This document shows positions 1 to 7,662 of a stretch of DNA of 64,000 nt, one piece after another. The notes beneath the pieces were generated by a model that had not been told where the DNA came from, did no database searches, and saw nothing but the letters and a program-made list of their open reading frames with translations. Position numbers and translations under genes: made by a program. The stretch comes from Halopseudomonas salegens. Lineage in GTDB: Bacteria > Pseudomonadota > Gammaproteobacteria > Pseudomonadales > Pseudomonadaceae. The stretch covers positions 2,046,001 through 2,110,000 of the forward strand of contig NZ_LT629787.1 of the NCBI RefSeq assembly GCF_900105655.1. The letters run 5' to 3'. Numbering within the stretch: the stretch's first letter is position 1; each line of letters starts with the position of its first letter.

Positions 1-194
1 ATCGGCCGGTGCCCGGTGGCACACATGCGTGAGTTGATCAGAATCTGTGCCATGGCATCGCGTGCCGCCTGTGATTCTTCACGTTCGTAGGCTTCATGCA
101 CAGCCTGAATGAAATCCACCGGATGATAGTAGGAAATGTACTGCAGCGCCTCGGCTACACTCTGGATCACATCATCTTGTTTGATAACAGCCAT
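1..194 (-). CDS. Class I fumarate hydratase, 5' end only (cut by window edge)
   Basis: The first 64 codons of a minus-strand gene that continues beyond the left edge. The N-terminus begins MAVIKQDDVIQSV and runs through YISYYHPVDFIQA to INSRMCATGHRP. This is the start of the iron-sulfur (class I) fumarase of pseudomonads, which interconverts fumarate and malate in the TCA cycle using a [4Fe-4S] cluster. The Cys in SRMCATGH is probably one cluster ligand, judged from the family. The catalytic body lies outside the window. An oxidant-resistant class II enzyme (fumC) is encoded at 20738-22123, so the organism carries both types. Confidence 0.88.
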   Translation of the reverse strand, partial: MAVIKQDDVIQSVAEALQYISYYHPVDFIQAVHEAYEREESQAARDAMAQILINSRMCATGHRP

Positions 195-452
195 GCTGAA
201 ACAGACTCCTCTGGTTAGTGGCAAGCAACCAATACAACCGCTGCGGCCAGGGCAATATCGGTGACGCCGCGCGTAACCGATTTTTCAGTACTTTAATGTG
301 GCAAAGTGTGCACTGGTTCACAGACACAACCCACCAAATCACGGATAATGGGCGGCTGAATAACGCCCGGAAAATCAGGCCCGCATTATACCCAAGCTGG
401 CCCACCTTCAAACCCGCATTTATGCGCGCTCGACCAAAGGCTAGGCAACAGA
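195..452. other. Intergenic region between divergent fumarase and diguanylate cyclase genes
   Basis: About 260 bases with no convincing gene; open frames here lack ribosome binding sites and family resemblance. It must hold the promoter of the minus-strand fumarase gene and part of that for the plus-strand cyclase. I see no clear intrinsic terminator and no riboswitch-like fold. Confidence 0.4.
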
Positions 453-473
453 GTCAATTCGAGTTAAATTGAC
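453..473. promoter_or_regulatory. Inverted repeat upstream of the diguanylate cyclase (possible operator)
   Basis: GTCAATT and AATTGAC form a perfect 7-base inverted repeat separated by 7 bases, immediately followed by the palindrome GACGTC. It sits about 34 bases before the likely GTG start of the cyclase gene. The symmetry suits a dimeric repressor, or an mRNA hairpin near the translation start. No regulator can be named from sequence alone. Confidence 0.3.
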
Positions 474-506
474 GTCAAAATGCCATCATCGGGAAGAGGG
501 CATCAC

Positions 507-1634
507 GTGACAGACACGGATACCGCTACACAAGCCAAATTTCAGCGCCTGCGCCTGCAGCGCTTTCTTATGGCCCAGCTTAATTACCTTATTACCTATG
601 TGGTTATCATTACCACCTGGTTGTTCGGTGAGTATCACGGCACTGAATTGCAGGCCCTGAGTCACATATTGATCGGTTTCGGCACCCAGGCGGTTTTTCT
701 CTGGCTGTTGATCAGCAACCTTAATCTGAAATTCCGCGACCCCAGCATGACGGTGGCACAAATCGTCGTCGCCACGCTGTTGCTGACCTATATGCTGGTC
801 TACGTGGGTGAGTTGCGTGGCAGCATGACCACTGTATACGCCATCATCCTGCTGTTTGGCGTGTTCCAGCTCAGCCGCCGGGCCTTTGTTGTCTGCTCCG
901 GCTTTGCCCTCGCCTGCTTTGGCAGTCTGATTATTCTGGAACCTATGCTGCTGCCGGAGCCGGCACCCGTCAACCGCATGCTGCTGCAATGGTTCCTGCT
1001 CGCATGCTTTCTCGCCTGGGTGTCAATGTTCTGCAGCTACATCCGCGATTTGCGTGAACGCCTGCAAATGCGCCACAACACCCTTCAGGTGCATCAGGAA
1101 ACCCTGAAAGGCATGATGGGACAACTGGAAAGCCTGGCGACCACTGACGGCCTGACCGGACTACTGAACCGCCGCACGTTTTACCAGGAAGCCGACCGTC
1201 GACTGACCCTGCTGACTCCGGGAAAAACTGCCGGGCTGGCAGTCATCGACCTTGATCACTTCAAGCAGGTCAACGACACCTACGGGCATGACGTCGGTGA
1301 CAAGGTGCTGAAAAGTTTTGCCCAGATAGCCCGTGAAAGCCTGCGCGAAGATGACCTGCTGGCCCGGTTCGGTGGCGAAGAATTCATCCTGCTGATTCAC
1401 CATGCCGACGTCGACCTGCTCAATCAATGCGTTGAACGCATTCGTCAGCGCTTTGCGCAGACACGATTTGCCGGTTTACCAGAAGACTATCGCTGCACTC
1501 TGTCAGCCGGCTTGAGTCTGCTCGGCCCAGGTGACAGGCTGGATGAACGCATTCGTCAGGCAGACCAGGCTCTCTACGCGGCCAAGGCAGCCGGACGCAA
1601 TTGCAGCCAGATCAGCGACGCGGCCTATGCCTGA
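507..1634 (+). CDS. Membrane-bound diguanylate cyclase (GGDEF)
   Basis: About 375 residues. The N-terminal half holds roughly six hydrophobic segments (a MASE-like membrane sensor). A short helix then leads to a C-terminal GGDEF domain with the active-site signature FGGEEF, expected to make cyclic di-GMP from two GTP. An RxxD inhibitory site (REDD) lies five residues upstream of GGEEF, so product feedback inhibition is likely. A GTG start at 507 is preferred to the ATG at 480 because GGGAAGAGGG lies just upstream of it. The stop codon overlaps the start of the next gene (ATGCCTGA), implying co-transcription with the ferredoxin reductase. The membrane signal is unknown. Confidence 0.85.
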   Translation: MTDTDTATQAKFQRLRLQRFLMAQLNYLITYVVIITTWLFGEYHGTELQALSHILIGFGTQAVFLWLLISNLNLKFRDPSMTVAQIVVATLLLTYMLVYVGELRGSMTTVYAIILLFGVFQLSRRAFVVCSGFALACFGSLIILEPMLLPEPAPVNRMLLQWFLLACFLAWVSMFCSYIRDLRERLQMRHNTLQVHQETLKGMMGQLESLATTDGLTGLLNRRTFYQEADRRLTLLTPGKTAGLAVIDLDHFKQVNDTYGHDVGDKVLKSFAQIARESLREDDLLARFGGEEFILLIHHADVDLLNQCVERIRQRFAQTRFAGLPEDYRCTLSAGLSLLGPGDRLDERIRQADQALYAAKAAGRNCSQISDAAYA

Positions 1635-2589
1635 GATCAAGCTCGCAGACCGACAGATCAGTCTGCCGCCTGGCAGCAACCTGCTCGATGGTTTGCTGGC
1701 TGCCGGCGCTCAGGTTCCTTATTCATGCCGCTCCGGGCACTGCCAGACCTGCCTGCTGCAAAATCACCAGGCGCTGGCAGATGATGACCCGGCCTGCTGC
1801 AACTTGAGCCCTGAACAACGCGCAGCTGGCTGGCTACTGGCTTGTCAGTGCCAGGTTACCCAGGACCTCGATTTGCACCCCTTCGACCCGCGCCACAGTG
1901 CCGTACCCGCACTGATCACCGGTCAAACCCGTTTGGCGGATGATGTGCTGGAACTGCGTCTGCGCCCCCGCGGGCTGTTACGCTACTTCGCTGGCCAGCA
2001 CGCCACCCTGTGGCTGGATGAACATCTGGGGCGCAGCTACTCGATTGCCAGTCTGCCCGATCAGGGCGAACTGCATTTTCATGTACGTCTTTATCCACAT
2101 GGGGCTTTTTCGCAACGTATTCAGCGCATGGATAATGGCCAGACAATCTATCTCTCGAATGTGGCAGGGAATTGCCACTATGACCCCGATTGGCATGATC
2201 GCCCACTGTTGCTCCTGGCCCGGGGCACAGCGGTCGGCATGCTCCAGGCAATCGCCCGGGATGCCCTGAAACAGGGGCACTCGGCCGGCATCACACTGAT
2301 TGTCTGGCAACGTAGCGAAGACTCCGGCTACTGGCAGCAGAGCTTGCAGAGCTGGGCAAACCAGCACCCCACTGTCACCTATCTGACCACCACGGATGCT
2401 GAAGGCGATCGGCTGTTACGACGAAGAGGGCTTGTCGCCCGCAACACGATGGCGCTAGTCTGCGGCAGTCCGGCTTTCGTCGAGCGTCAGCGCAAACCCT
2501 TGTTCATGAACGGGCTGGCGCGCCGACAGATACTCGACGAAGCTTTTCTCGGCAGCCAGACAGCTGCCGTTGACCCGAACCATGGATAA
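1627..2589 (+). CDS. 2Fe-2S ferredoxin-linked flavin oxidoreductase
   Basis: About 320 residues starting at MPEIKLADRQISL. An N-terminal plant-type ferredoxin domain has the cluster motif CRSGHCQTC, with a fourth Cys in LLACQCQV. It is followed by an FAD-binding module with RSYSIAS and an NAD(P)-binding region. This architecture matches the iron-sulfur flavoprotein reductases related to CDP-6-deoxy-hexulose dehydrase reductase and oxygenase reductases. It should pass electrons from NAD(P)H through FAD to the 2Fe-2S centre; the acceptor is not evident. The start overlaps the cyclase stop by 8 bases, so the longer upstream frame is rejected. An enoyl-CoA hydratase follows after 6 bases. Confidence 0.82.
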   Translation: MPEIKLADRQISLPPGSNLLDGLLAAGAQVPYSCRSGHCQTCLLQNHQALADDDPACCNLSPEQRAAGWLLACQCQVTQDLDLHPFDPRHSAVPALITGQTRLADDVLELRLRPRGLLRYFAGQHATLWLDEHLGRSYSIASLPDQGELHFHVRLYPHGAFSQRIQRMDNGQTIYLSNVAGNCHYDPDWHDRPLLLLARGTAVGMLQAIARDALKQGHSAGITLIVWQRSEDSGYWQQSLQSWANQHPTVTYLTTTDAEGDRLLRRRGLVARNTMALVCGSPAFVERQRKPLFMNGLARRQILDEAFLGSQTAAVDPNHG

Positions 2590-2595
2590 CCTCGC

Positions 2596-3366
2596 ATGAC
2601 CGAACACCTGCTGACCGAGCGTCAGGATGGCGTACTGACCCTGACCCTGAACCGTCCCGACAAGAAGAACGCCCTGACCCGTGATATGTACAGCGGCCTG
2701 GCCGATGCCATTGCCAGCGCCCAGGACGACAAGGCCATTCGCGCCGTGATCATTCGTGGCAGCGACAGCTGCTTTACCAGCGGCAACGACGTCAGTGACT
2801 TTATCAATACACCATCCAGCGGGCCCGACAGCCCGGTTTACCGCTTCCTCAAAGCCATCTGTCACGCCGAAAAGCCCTTGATTGCTGCCGTCAATGGCCC
2901 AGCTGTCGGGGTGGGCACTACCTTGCTGCTGCATTGTGACCTGGTCTATGTGGCTGACAATGCACGCCTGAAAATGCCCTTCGTAAACCTTGGTCTGTGT
3001 CCGGAGGCAGGCTCCAGCTTCCTGCTGCCACGCTTGCTCGGCCACCTGCGTGCTGCTGAACTGCTTTTGCTCGGTGAAGAAGTCAGCGGCCAGCGCGCTA
3101 CCGAGATCGGTCTGGCCAATCAGGCCCTTCCCGCGGGCGACGCTGTGTACCAGGCCGCACTGGCCAGTGCCCAGCGCATTGCCAGCCTGCCGCCGGGCTC
3201 GATCAAATTGAGCAAGCAACTGATCAAGGCGGGCGTCAGTCGCCAGGCCGATGAGGTCATGAGCATTGAAGGGGAGCATTTCGCCCGCCTGCTGCAAGGT
3301 GCGGAAGCGCGCGAGGCATTAACGGCCTTTATGGAAAAACGCCAACCGGTGTTTGCCGATCACTAA
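2596..3366 (+). CDS. Enoyl-CoA hydratase/isomerase family protein
   Basis: 256 residues of the crotonase superfamily. The oxyanion-hole segments are SGNDVSDF near residue 64 and the NGPAVGVGTTLLLHCDLVY stretch near residue 100. CPEAGSSFLLPRLLG contains the Glu typical of enoyl-CoA hydratase and delta3-delta2-enoyl-CoA isomerase members. Likely role: fatty-acyl-CoA beta-oxidation or double-bond isomerisation; the exact substrate cannot be read from sequence. It lies 6 bases after the ferredoxin reductase and probably shares its transcript. It converges with the phospholipase D gene across a 14-base gap with no terminator visible. Confidence 0.87.
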   Translation: MTEHLLTERQDGVLTLTLNRPDKKNALTRDMYSGLADAIASAQDDKAIRAVIIRGSDSCFTSGNDVSDFINTPSSGPDSPVYRFLKAICHAEKPLIAAVNGPAVGVGTTLLLHCDLVYVADNARLKMPFVNLGLCPEAGSSFLLPRLLGHLRAAELLLLGEEVSGQRATEIGLANQALPAGDAVYQAALASAQRIASLPPGSIKLSKQLIKAGVSRQADEVMSIEGEHFARLLQGAEAREALTAFMEKRQPVFADH

Positions 3367-3380
3367 CCCCGGGGCCACGC

Positions 3381-4541
3381 TCAGCCACGAATATTGAACC
3401 ACAGCATCGCCAATCGATTGAGCCTGCCCCAGAGGCCGATTTTTGCCCGGTGCCAGAGTGGCAAGCGCCGCCACTCGGCATAAGTCCACTCTTTGCACTG
3501 GGCAAAATCCTGACTGAAGCTGGCCACCACTGCAGTGGTCAGCGACCGATCCAGCGCCTGTTGGTTGGCTTCCAGATTCCAGTGCATGTTCCAGTGATCG
3601 AAATTGCACGAGCCAATACTGACCCAGTCATCAGCCAGCACCATTTTCAGGTGCAGAAAGCGCGGCTGATATTCAAAAATACGTACGCCTGTTTTGAGCA
3701 ATCCCCGATAAAAACGCTGTCCGGCATACCTTACTGCGGGGTTGTCGGTAATACTGCCACACAGCAGCAATCGCACATCCACCCCACGGCGCGCCGCACG
3801 CTTCAACGCCCGACGCACCTGCCAACTGGGCAAGAAATACGGTGTAGCCAACCACAGACGCTGTTCTGTGCGGCTGATGGCTGCCAATAAGGCCTGCATG
3901 ATTTCGCGATGCTCACTGGCATCGGTGTAGGATACCCGACCATAACCAGTCGGCTCGCCGGACACAGGTGGCGGCGGCACCCGGACCTTTTTCAGGCGCG
4001 GCGGCTGCCAGCGCAGGCGCCGTCCACACAAGCGCCACTGTCGCTCGAACAGATCCAGCCAATCAGCGACCACCGGTCCCTGAACGTCCAGCATGATTTC
4101 ATGCCAATACGTGTTCAATTGCTCCGGCTGATAAAAATCGTCTGTCAGTCCCGCACCACCCACAAAGGCTTCCTGCGCATCCACCAGCACCAGTTTGCGG
4201 TGATCCCGGTGCAGGTTACCGCGCCCACCCAGCCATCGCAGTGGATTGTAGAAACGCAACTGAATCCCCGCCGCCTGCAGCTGATCGCGCTCAGCCTGAT
4301 CCAATTGGGCACTGCCAAAGCCGTCGAGCAGACAACGCACCTGCACTCCCCGCCCGGCAGCCGCCACCAGCACCTGGATCACCGCCGCACTGGTTGCACC
4401 CGAGCTGACCAGATAAAACTCCAGATCAATGCTGTGCCTGGCCCCAGCCATGCATTGCAGTATTCGCGGCATAAAGGCGCCACCATCGATCAGCAAGCTG
4501 AAGCGATTGGCGCCATGCCAGGGATATATCGGGCCAGCCAT
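3381..4541 (-). CDS. Phospholipase D-type cardiolipin synthase
   Basis: About 386 residues with two HKD active sites, HRKLVLVD followed by GGAGLTDDF, and HLKMVLAD followed by GSCNFDHWN. These mark the ClsB-like branch of cardiolipin synthases, which make cardiolipin from phosphatidylglycerol and another phospholipid at the inner membrane. The start at MAGPIYPWHGANRF is chosen because AAAGG lies six bases before it. The longer frame would run into the preceding metallo-hydrolase gene and adds sequence unlike the family. A related head-group transferase activity is possible. Ornithine-lipid genes are encoded nearby, giving a small membrane-lipid neighbourhood. Confidence 0.82.
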   Translation of the reverse strand: MAGPIYPWHGANRFSLLIDGGAFMPRILQCMAGARHSIDLEFYLVSSGATSAAVIQVLVAAAGRGVQVRCLLDGFGSAQLDQAERDQLQAAGIQLRFYNPLRWLGGRGNLHRDHRKLVLVDAQEAFVGGAGLTDDFYQPEQLNTYWHEIMLDVQGPVVADWLDLFERQWRLCGRRLRWQPPRLKKVRVPPPPVSGEPTGYGRVSYTDASEHREIMQALLAAISRTEQRLWLATPYFLPSWQVRRALKRAARRGVDVRLLLCGSITDNPAVRYAGQRFYRGLLKTGVRIFEYQPRFLHLKMVLADDWVSIGSCNFDHWNMHWNLEANQQALDRSLTTAVVASFSQDFAQCKEWTYAEWRRLPLWHRAKIGLWGRLNRLAMLWFNIRG

Positions 4542-4605
4542 CCAAAGCCTTTTGCCAGGGGCACAGCCAGTGCTATGCGGGCAAGTGCCTCGCTGGCCGT
4601 ACCGA

Positions 4606-5391
4606 TTACGGGATCCGGTAGTTCTCCTGACTGAGCAGATCCATGCCGCACTCCAGCTGGCTGATCCAGTCAAGGAACTGATTGATCATATCAGGCCCGA
4701 CAAACGGACGGCCATGCTGGGGCACAATCATTGCCGGCTTCAGCTGGCGAATCATGTTGGCCCACAGGCGGCATACCTTGTTGCCGGCCATATAACGGCG
4801 GTGAAAGCCTTCCATACTGGACACATGCTTAGCAAAGTCAGTCACCGGCTCGGCGTCATCAAGCATTGAGGCGCCCATGTCACCAGAGAACAGAATGCCA
4901 CTGATCGGATCAAAGAATTGCAGATTACCCACCGAATGCAAAAAATGCGCAGGCAAAGCCTTGATCACGGTTTCCCCGAGCGGAATATCCTGCCCCCGAT
5001 CCGGTACGGCAATCATCCGCTCTGTCGTACTTATTCCGCCAGAACGCTGGGTCATGAAACTGGCTGACAGATGTGGCAAAAAACGCGCCCACAATTTGGA
5101 ACAGACAACCTTGCAGCGGGTATGCAAAAACCATTTATCCAGCGATGCAATGATGTCCGGATCCTGGTGTGAAGCAAACACGTAGGTCAACTCCTGAACC
5201 GGAATGTGCCGGCTCACCGCCATCGACAGCGGCATATAGGTCAGGTCGCCACCTGGATCAAGCAAGGCATGCTGGTTGTGGTCAATGATCAGAAACTGAT
5301 TCGACTGCACACCGTCACCGGTCACCAGTTGGTCGAAACACAGCACTTTGTGGGTACCGTTATCAAAAAGAATGCGCGGGGGACTGGACAT
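4606..5391 (-). CDS. ODP-type metallo-beta-lactamase-fold protein (probable di-iron)
   Basis: 261 residues with a metallo-beta-lactamase fold. Putative metal ligands are SHQDPD (position of the HxExD motif), PAHFLHSVGN, FSGDMG and PQHGRPF. The pattern resembles the oxygen-binding di-iron (ODP) and flavodiiron group more than hydrolytic zinc lactamases. Members of that group bind or reduce O2, so an oxygen-sensing or O2-reducing role is a reasonable inference. There is no flavodoxin domain, so an external electron donor would be needed. It is upstream of, and collinear with, the phospholipase D gene (64-base gap) and divergent from olsB. Confidence 0.75.
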   Translation of the reverse strand: MSSPPRILFDNGTHKVLCFDQLVTGDGVQSNQFLIIDHNQHALLDPGGDLTYMPLSMAVSRHIPVQELTYVFASHQDPDIIASLDKWFLHTRCKVVCSKLWARFLPHLSASFMTQRSGGISTTERMIAVPDRGQDIPLGETVIKALPAHFLHSVGNLQFFDPISGILFSGDMGASMLDDAEPVTDFAKHVSSMEGFHRRYMAGNKVCRLWANMIRQLKPAMIVPQHGRPFVGPDMINQFLDWISQLECGMDLLSQENYRIP

Positions 5392-5474
5392 AGTCTTGCT
5401 CCTTGTTGGCCAAGGCGCCCTTTATAGGTCAGGCAAGGCACGGACATACTGACCTGCATCAAGCGAGCGGCCTA

Positions 5475-5492
5475 TTGTCACGGCTTGGTCAC
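5475..5492 (+). promoter_or_regulatory. Candidate Pho box upstream of olsB
   Basis: Two 7-base direct repeats, TTGTCAC and TGGTCAC, are separated by the 4 bases GGCT, which is the geometry of a PhoB box (two CTGTCAT-like repeats with an 11-base period). About 10 bases downstream, CAGAAT (5503-5508) could act as a -10 element. Ornithine-lipid synthesis is known to be induced by phosphate starvation through PhoB in pseudomonads and rhizobia, so the context supports the match. Each repeat differs from consensus at about two positions. Confidence 0.45.
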
Positions 5493-5562
5493 GCCGTCTT
5501 CACAGAATTGACATGGCAATAGCTGAGGATGATGGATAACCATTGTCCTCAGGGAGTTCGCA

Positions 5563-6312
5563 ATGCAGCATAACGCCTATCCACTGGAGCAAACCGAGCG
5601 TCGCTTTGTCGTTGAGTTGGCGCACAGCAAGCAACTGCTGGAAGCCGCGCAAAAACTGCGCTATCAGGTCTTTCGCGATACCTATGGGGCCGAATTGAGC
5701 ACGCAGACCGATGAGCGTGATCAGGATCACTTCGACCTGTTCTGCGAACACCTGATTGTTCGTGATTTACACACAGACCAGATCATTGCCACAACCCGCC
5801 TGCTCGACAGCCGGGCTGCCCGCCTGGCTGGCGGCTTCTACAGCGAAAGCGAGTTCCAGCTGGTCGGGCTGAACGAGCTGCGCGGAAATATTGTTGAAAT
5901 CGGCCGGACCTGCGTCCACCCCGCCTATCGAAGCGGCGCCTGTATCGCTACCCTGTGGTCCGGTATTGCCCAGATGATGAACAGCCGGGGTTACAGTTAT
6001 CTTATCGGCTGTGCCAGCATCGGTGTGCGTGATGGAGGCCTGCAGGCGCATGCGGTCATGCAGCGTTTGCGCGAACGCTACCTGAGCCGTGAATGGCTGA
6101 ATGCAATACCGCGCCTGCCTTTGCCGGAAATGGAATTGCCCGCCAACGTGACCGCCCAGCTGCCACCCTTGCTGAAAGCCTATATGCGCCTGGGCGCGCA
6201 GATTTGTGGTGAGCCCTGCTGGGACCCGGCATTCAATGTAGCCGATATATTTATCCTGTTACGCCGGGAAAGTCTCAGCCCGCGTTACGCCCGTCACTTC
6301 AAGGCCGGCTGA
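5563..6312 (+). CDS. olsB: L-ornithine N(alpha)-acyltransferase OlsB
   Basis: 249 residues of the GNAT-like OlsB family. Recognisable segments include LRYQVFRDTYGAE near residue 34, IVEIGRTCVHPAYR near 110 and YLIGCASIGV near 145. OlsB transfers a 3-hydroxyacyl chain from acyl carrier protein to the alpha-amino group of ornithine, giving lyso-ornithine lipid in the inner membrane. A good ribosome binding site (AGGGAG) precedes the ATG. olsA begins 2 bases after the stop, so the pair forms an operon. A candidate Pho box lies about 70 bases upstream. Confidence 0.9.
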   Translation: MQHNAYPLEQTERRFVVELAHSKQLLEAAQKLRYQVFRDTYGAELSTQTDERDQDHFDLFCEHLIVRDLHTDQIIATTRLLDSRAARLAGGFYSESEFQLVGLNELRGNIVEIGRTCVHPAYRSGACIATLWSGIAQMMNSRGYSYLIGCASIGVRDGGLQAHAVMQRLRERYLSREWLNAIPRLPLPEMELPANVTAQLPPLLKAYMRLGAQICGEPCWDPAFNVADIFILLRRESLSPRYARHFKAG

Positions 6313-6313
6313 G

Positions 6314-7156
6314 ATGGACTGGAGGGCGGCCTGGCGCCGCTGCTGGCGCATTCCGGCGATCACTGGCTGGATAGCCTGGGGGTTGTTGCTGGCGTTGCTG
6401 CACGGCGCCTGGCGCCAGTGGCGCCCGCAACACAGCGAAGCGCAGCGGGCCCGCCTCATGCAGCACTGGATGCGTGGACTGCTCGACCTGTTGCCACTGG
6501 ATGTTCGCTATCTGGGGGCAGCCACCCGACAACCCGCCCTGTGGCTGTGCAACCATATTTCCTGGCTGGATATCGTGGTACTCGCCGCTCTTTACCCGCA
6601 ACGCTTTGTGTCCAAGTCCGAAGTCGCGGATTGGCCGCTGATCGGTCAGCTGGCCCGTGCGGCCGGTACCCTGTTTATTCGTCGCGGCAGCGCTTCCGGG
6701 TTGCAGCCAGCCCTGCTTGAGCAGCTGCAACAGGGGCATTCAGTCATTCTGTTCGCCGAAGGCACAACCACCAGCGGTGACCGTGTTGCGCCGCTGCATG
6801 GGCGCTTGTTATCCGCCGCACAGTTGAATGGCAGCCCGCTGCAACCGGTAGCCCTGGGGTATTATCGACGCGGTCGACGTGACACTCTGGCGCCTTTCAT
6901 TGGCGATGATCACTTCCACCATCACCTGTGGCGACTACTTGGCAGCGCGCCGATTCAGGCACGGGTACAGTTTCTTCCCGCACTGGCTACCGACCAGGGC
7001 AGCCGCCAGCAATTGGCCGACAGTGCCCGGCAGGATATTGCTCAGGCCTTGGCCGTACCCTTGCTTGCAGCCTCGGGCAGGCGCAGGAACTCCCCGGCAA
7101 CAAAAGCCTGCACGTCAGGCATAAAAGCCAGAAAGTCCGCTTCGAATCCGGCGTAA
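6314..7156 (+). CDS. olsA: Lyso-ornithine lipid O-acyltransferase OlsA
   Basis: 280 residues of the PlsC-like acyltransferase family. It has an N-terminal membrane segment, the HxxxxD active site NHISWLD near residue 76, and FAEGTT near 144. OlsA adds the second acyl chain to lyso-ornithine lipid, and some members also acylate lysophosphatidic acid. It is coupled to olsB. The last roughly 38 codons (rich in Arg, Lys, Ser, Ala) are antisense to the 3' end of the convergent ACP phosphodiesterase gene, so the tail may be a read-on extension rather than conserved protein. Confidence 0.88.
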   Translation: MDWRAAWRRCWRIPAITGWIAWGLLLALLHGAWRQWRPQHSEAQRARLMQHWMRGLLDLLPLDVRYLGAATRQPALWLCNHISWLDIVVLAALYPQRFVSKSEVADWPLIGQLARAAGTLFIRRGSASGLQPALLEQLQQGHSVILFAEGTTTSGDRVAPLHGRLLSAAQLNGSPLQPVALGYYRRGRRDTLAPFIGDDHFHHHLWRLLGSAPIQARVQFLPALATDQGSRQQLADSARQDIAQALAVPLLAASGRRRNSPATKACTSGIKARKSASNPA

Positions 7157-7662
7157 TCCGCTTCCAGTTCGGCAACACCCCCCGGCAAAGCATTCTCTCT
7201 GCTCAGGCGCCGCGCCAGGTTATCTACCGCCCCGTGCAGATTGTCCAACTGCGCGTAACTGCTCAGCCAGTCATGCTCGGCCATGAGCTCGATCACCCGC
7301 CGCGCCCGTTCCGGCATCAGCTCGCGCTGACCGAGCAAGTGTCGATACATTCCTGCGGCATAGCCGTCCAGCGGCTCGGGATGAAAGCGTGACCAGTGTC
7401 GGGCCAACAGATGATCGTAATACATGTCGACCAGAATCCCCGCATAGCGTCGCCGCAGCGGACTGATGCGCTGCTTGCTGCGCAGCACCAGAGGGTGCTG
7501 ATCGGTATAGCCGTCAATCCGCCGATGCAGCCAGATGCCTTCGCGCACACCGACCGGCAGGGCCAGAGTCGGGACCGGCCCCTTGACGAAATCACCCAGC
7601 ACACTGCCCAGAGCCGGCTCGGCAGCCTGCGGCCCCAGATAGAGATGAGCGAGAAAGTTCAT
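7042..7662 (-). CDS. acpH: Acyl carrier protein phosphodiesterase
   Basis: 206 residues of the AcpH (DUF479) family: MNFLAHLYLG at the N-terminus, SVLGDFVKG near residue 20 with the metal-binding Asp, and the LHRRIDGYTD segment near 45. The enzyme removes the 4'-phosphopantetheine arm from ACP. The start overlaps the stop of the upstream coiled-coil gene by one base (TGATG), so translation is likely coupled. The 3' end overlaps the convergent olsA by 115 bases. Confidence 0.83.
   Translation of the reverse strand: MNFLAHLYLGPQAAEPALGSVLGDFVKGPVPTLALPVGVREGIWLHRRIDGYTDQHPLVLRSKQRISPLRRRYAGILVDMYYDHLLARHWSRFHPEPLDGYAAGMYRHLLGQRELMPERARRVIELMAEHDWLSSYAQLDNLHGAVDNLARRLSRENALPGGVAELEADYAGFEADFLAFMPDVQAFVAGEFLRLPEAASKGTAKA

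Noticed and set aside
2455..3297. Long minus-strand open frame opposite the enoyl-CoA hydratase gene
   Set aside because: It lacks a ribosome binding site and any family resemblance, and is a codon-bias shadow of a well-recognised gene on the other strand.
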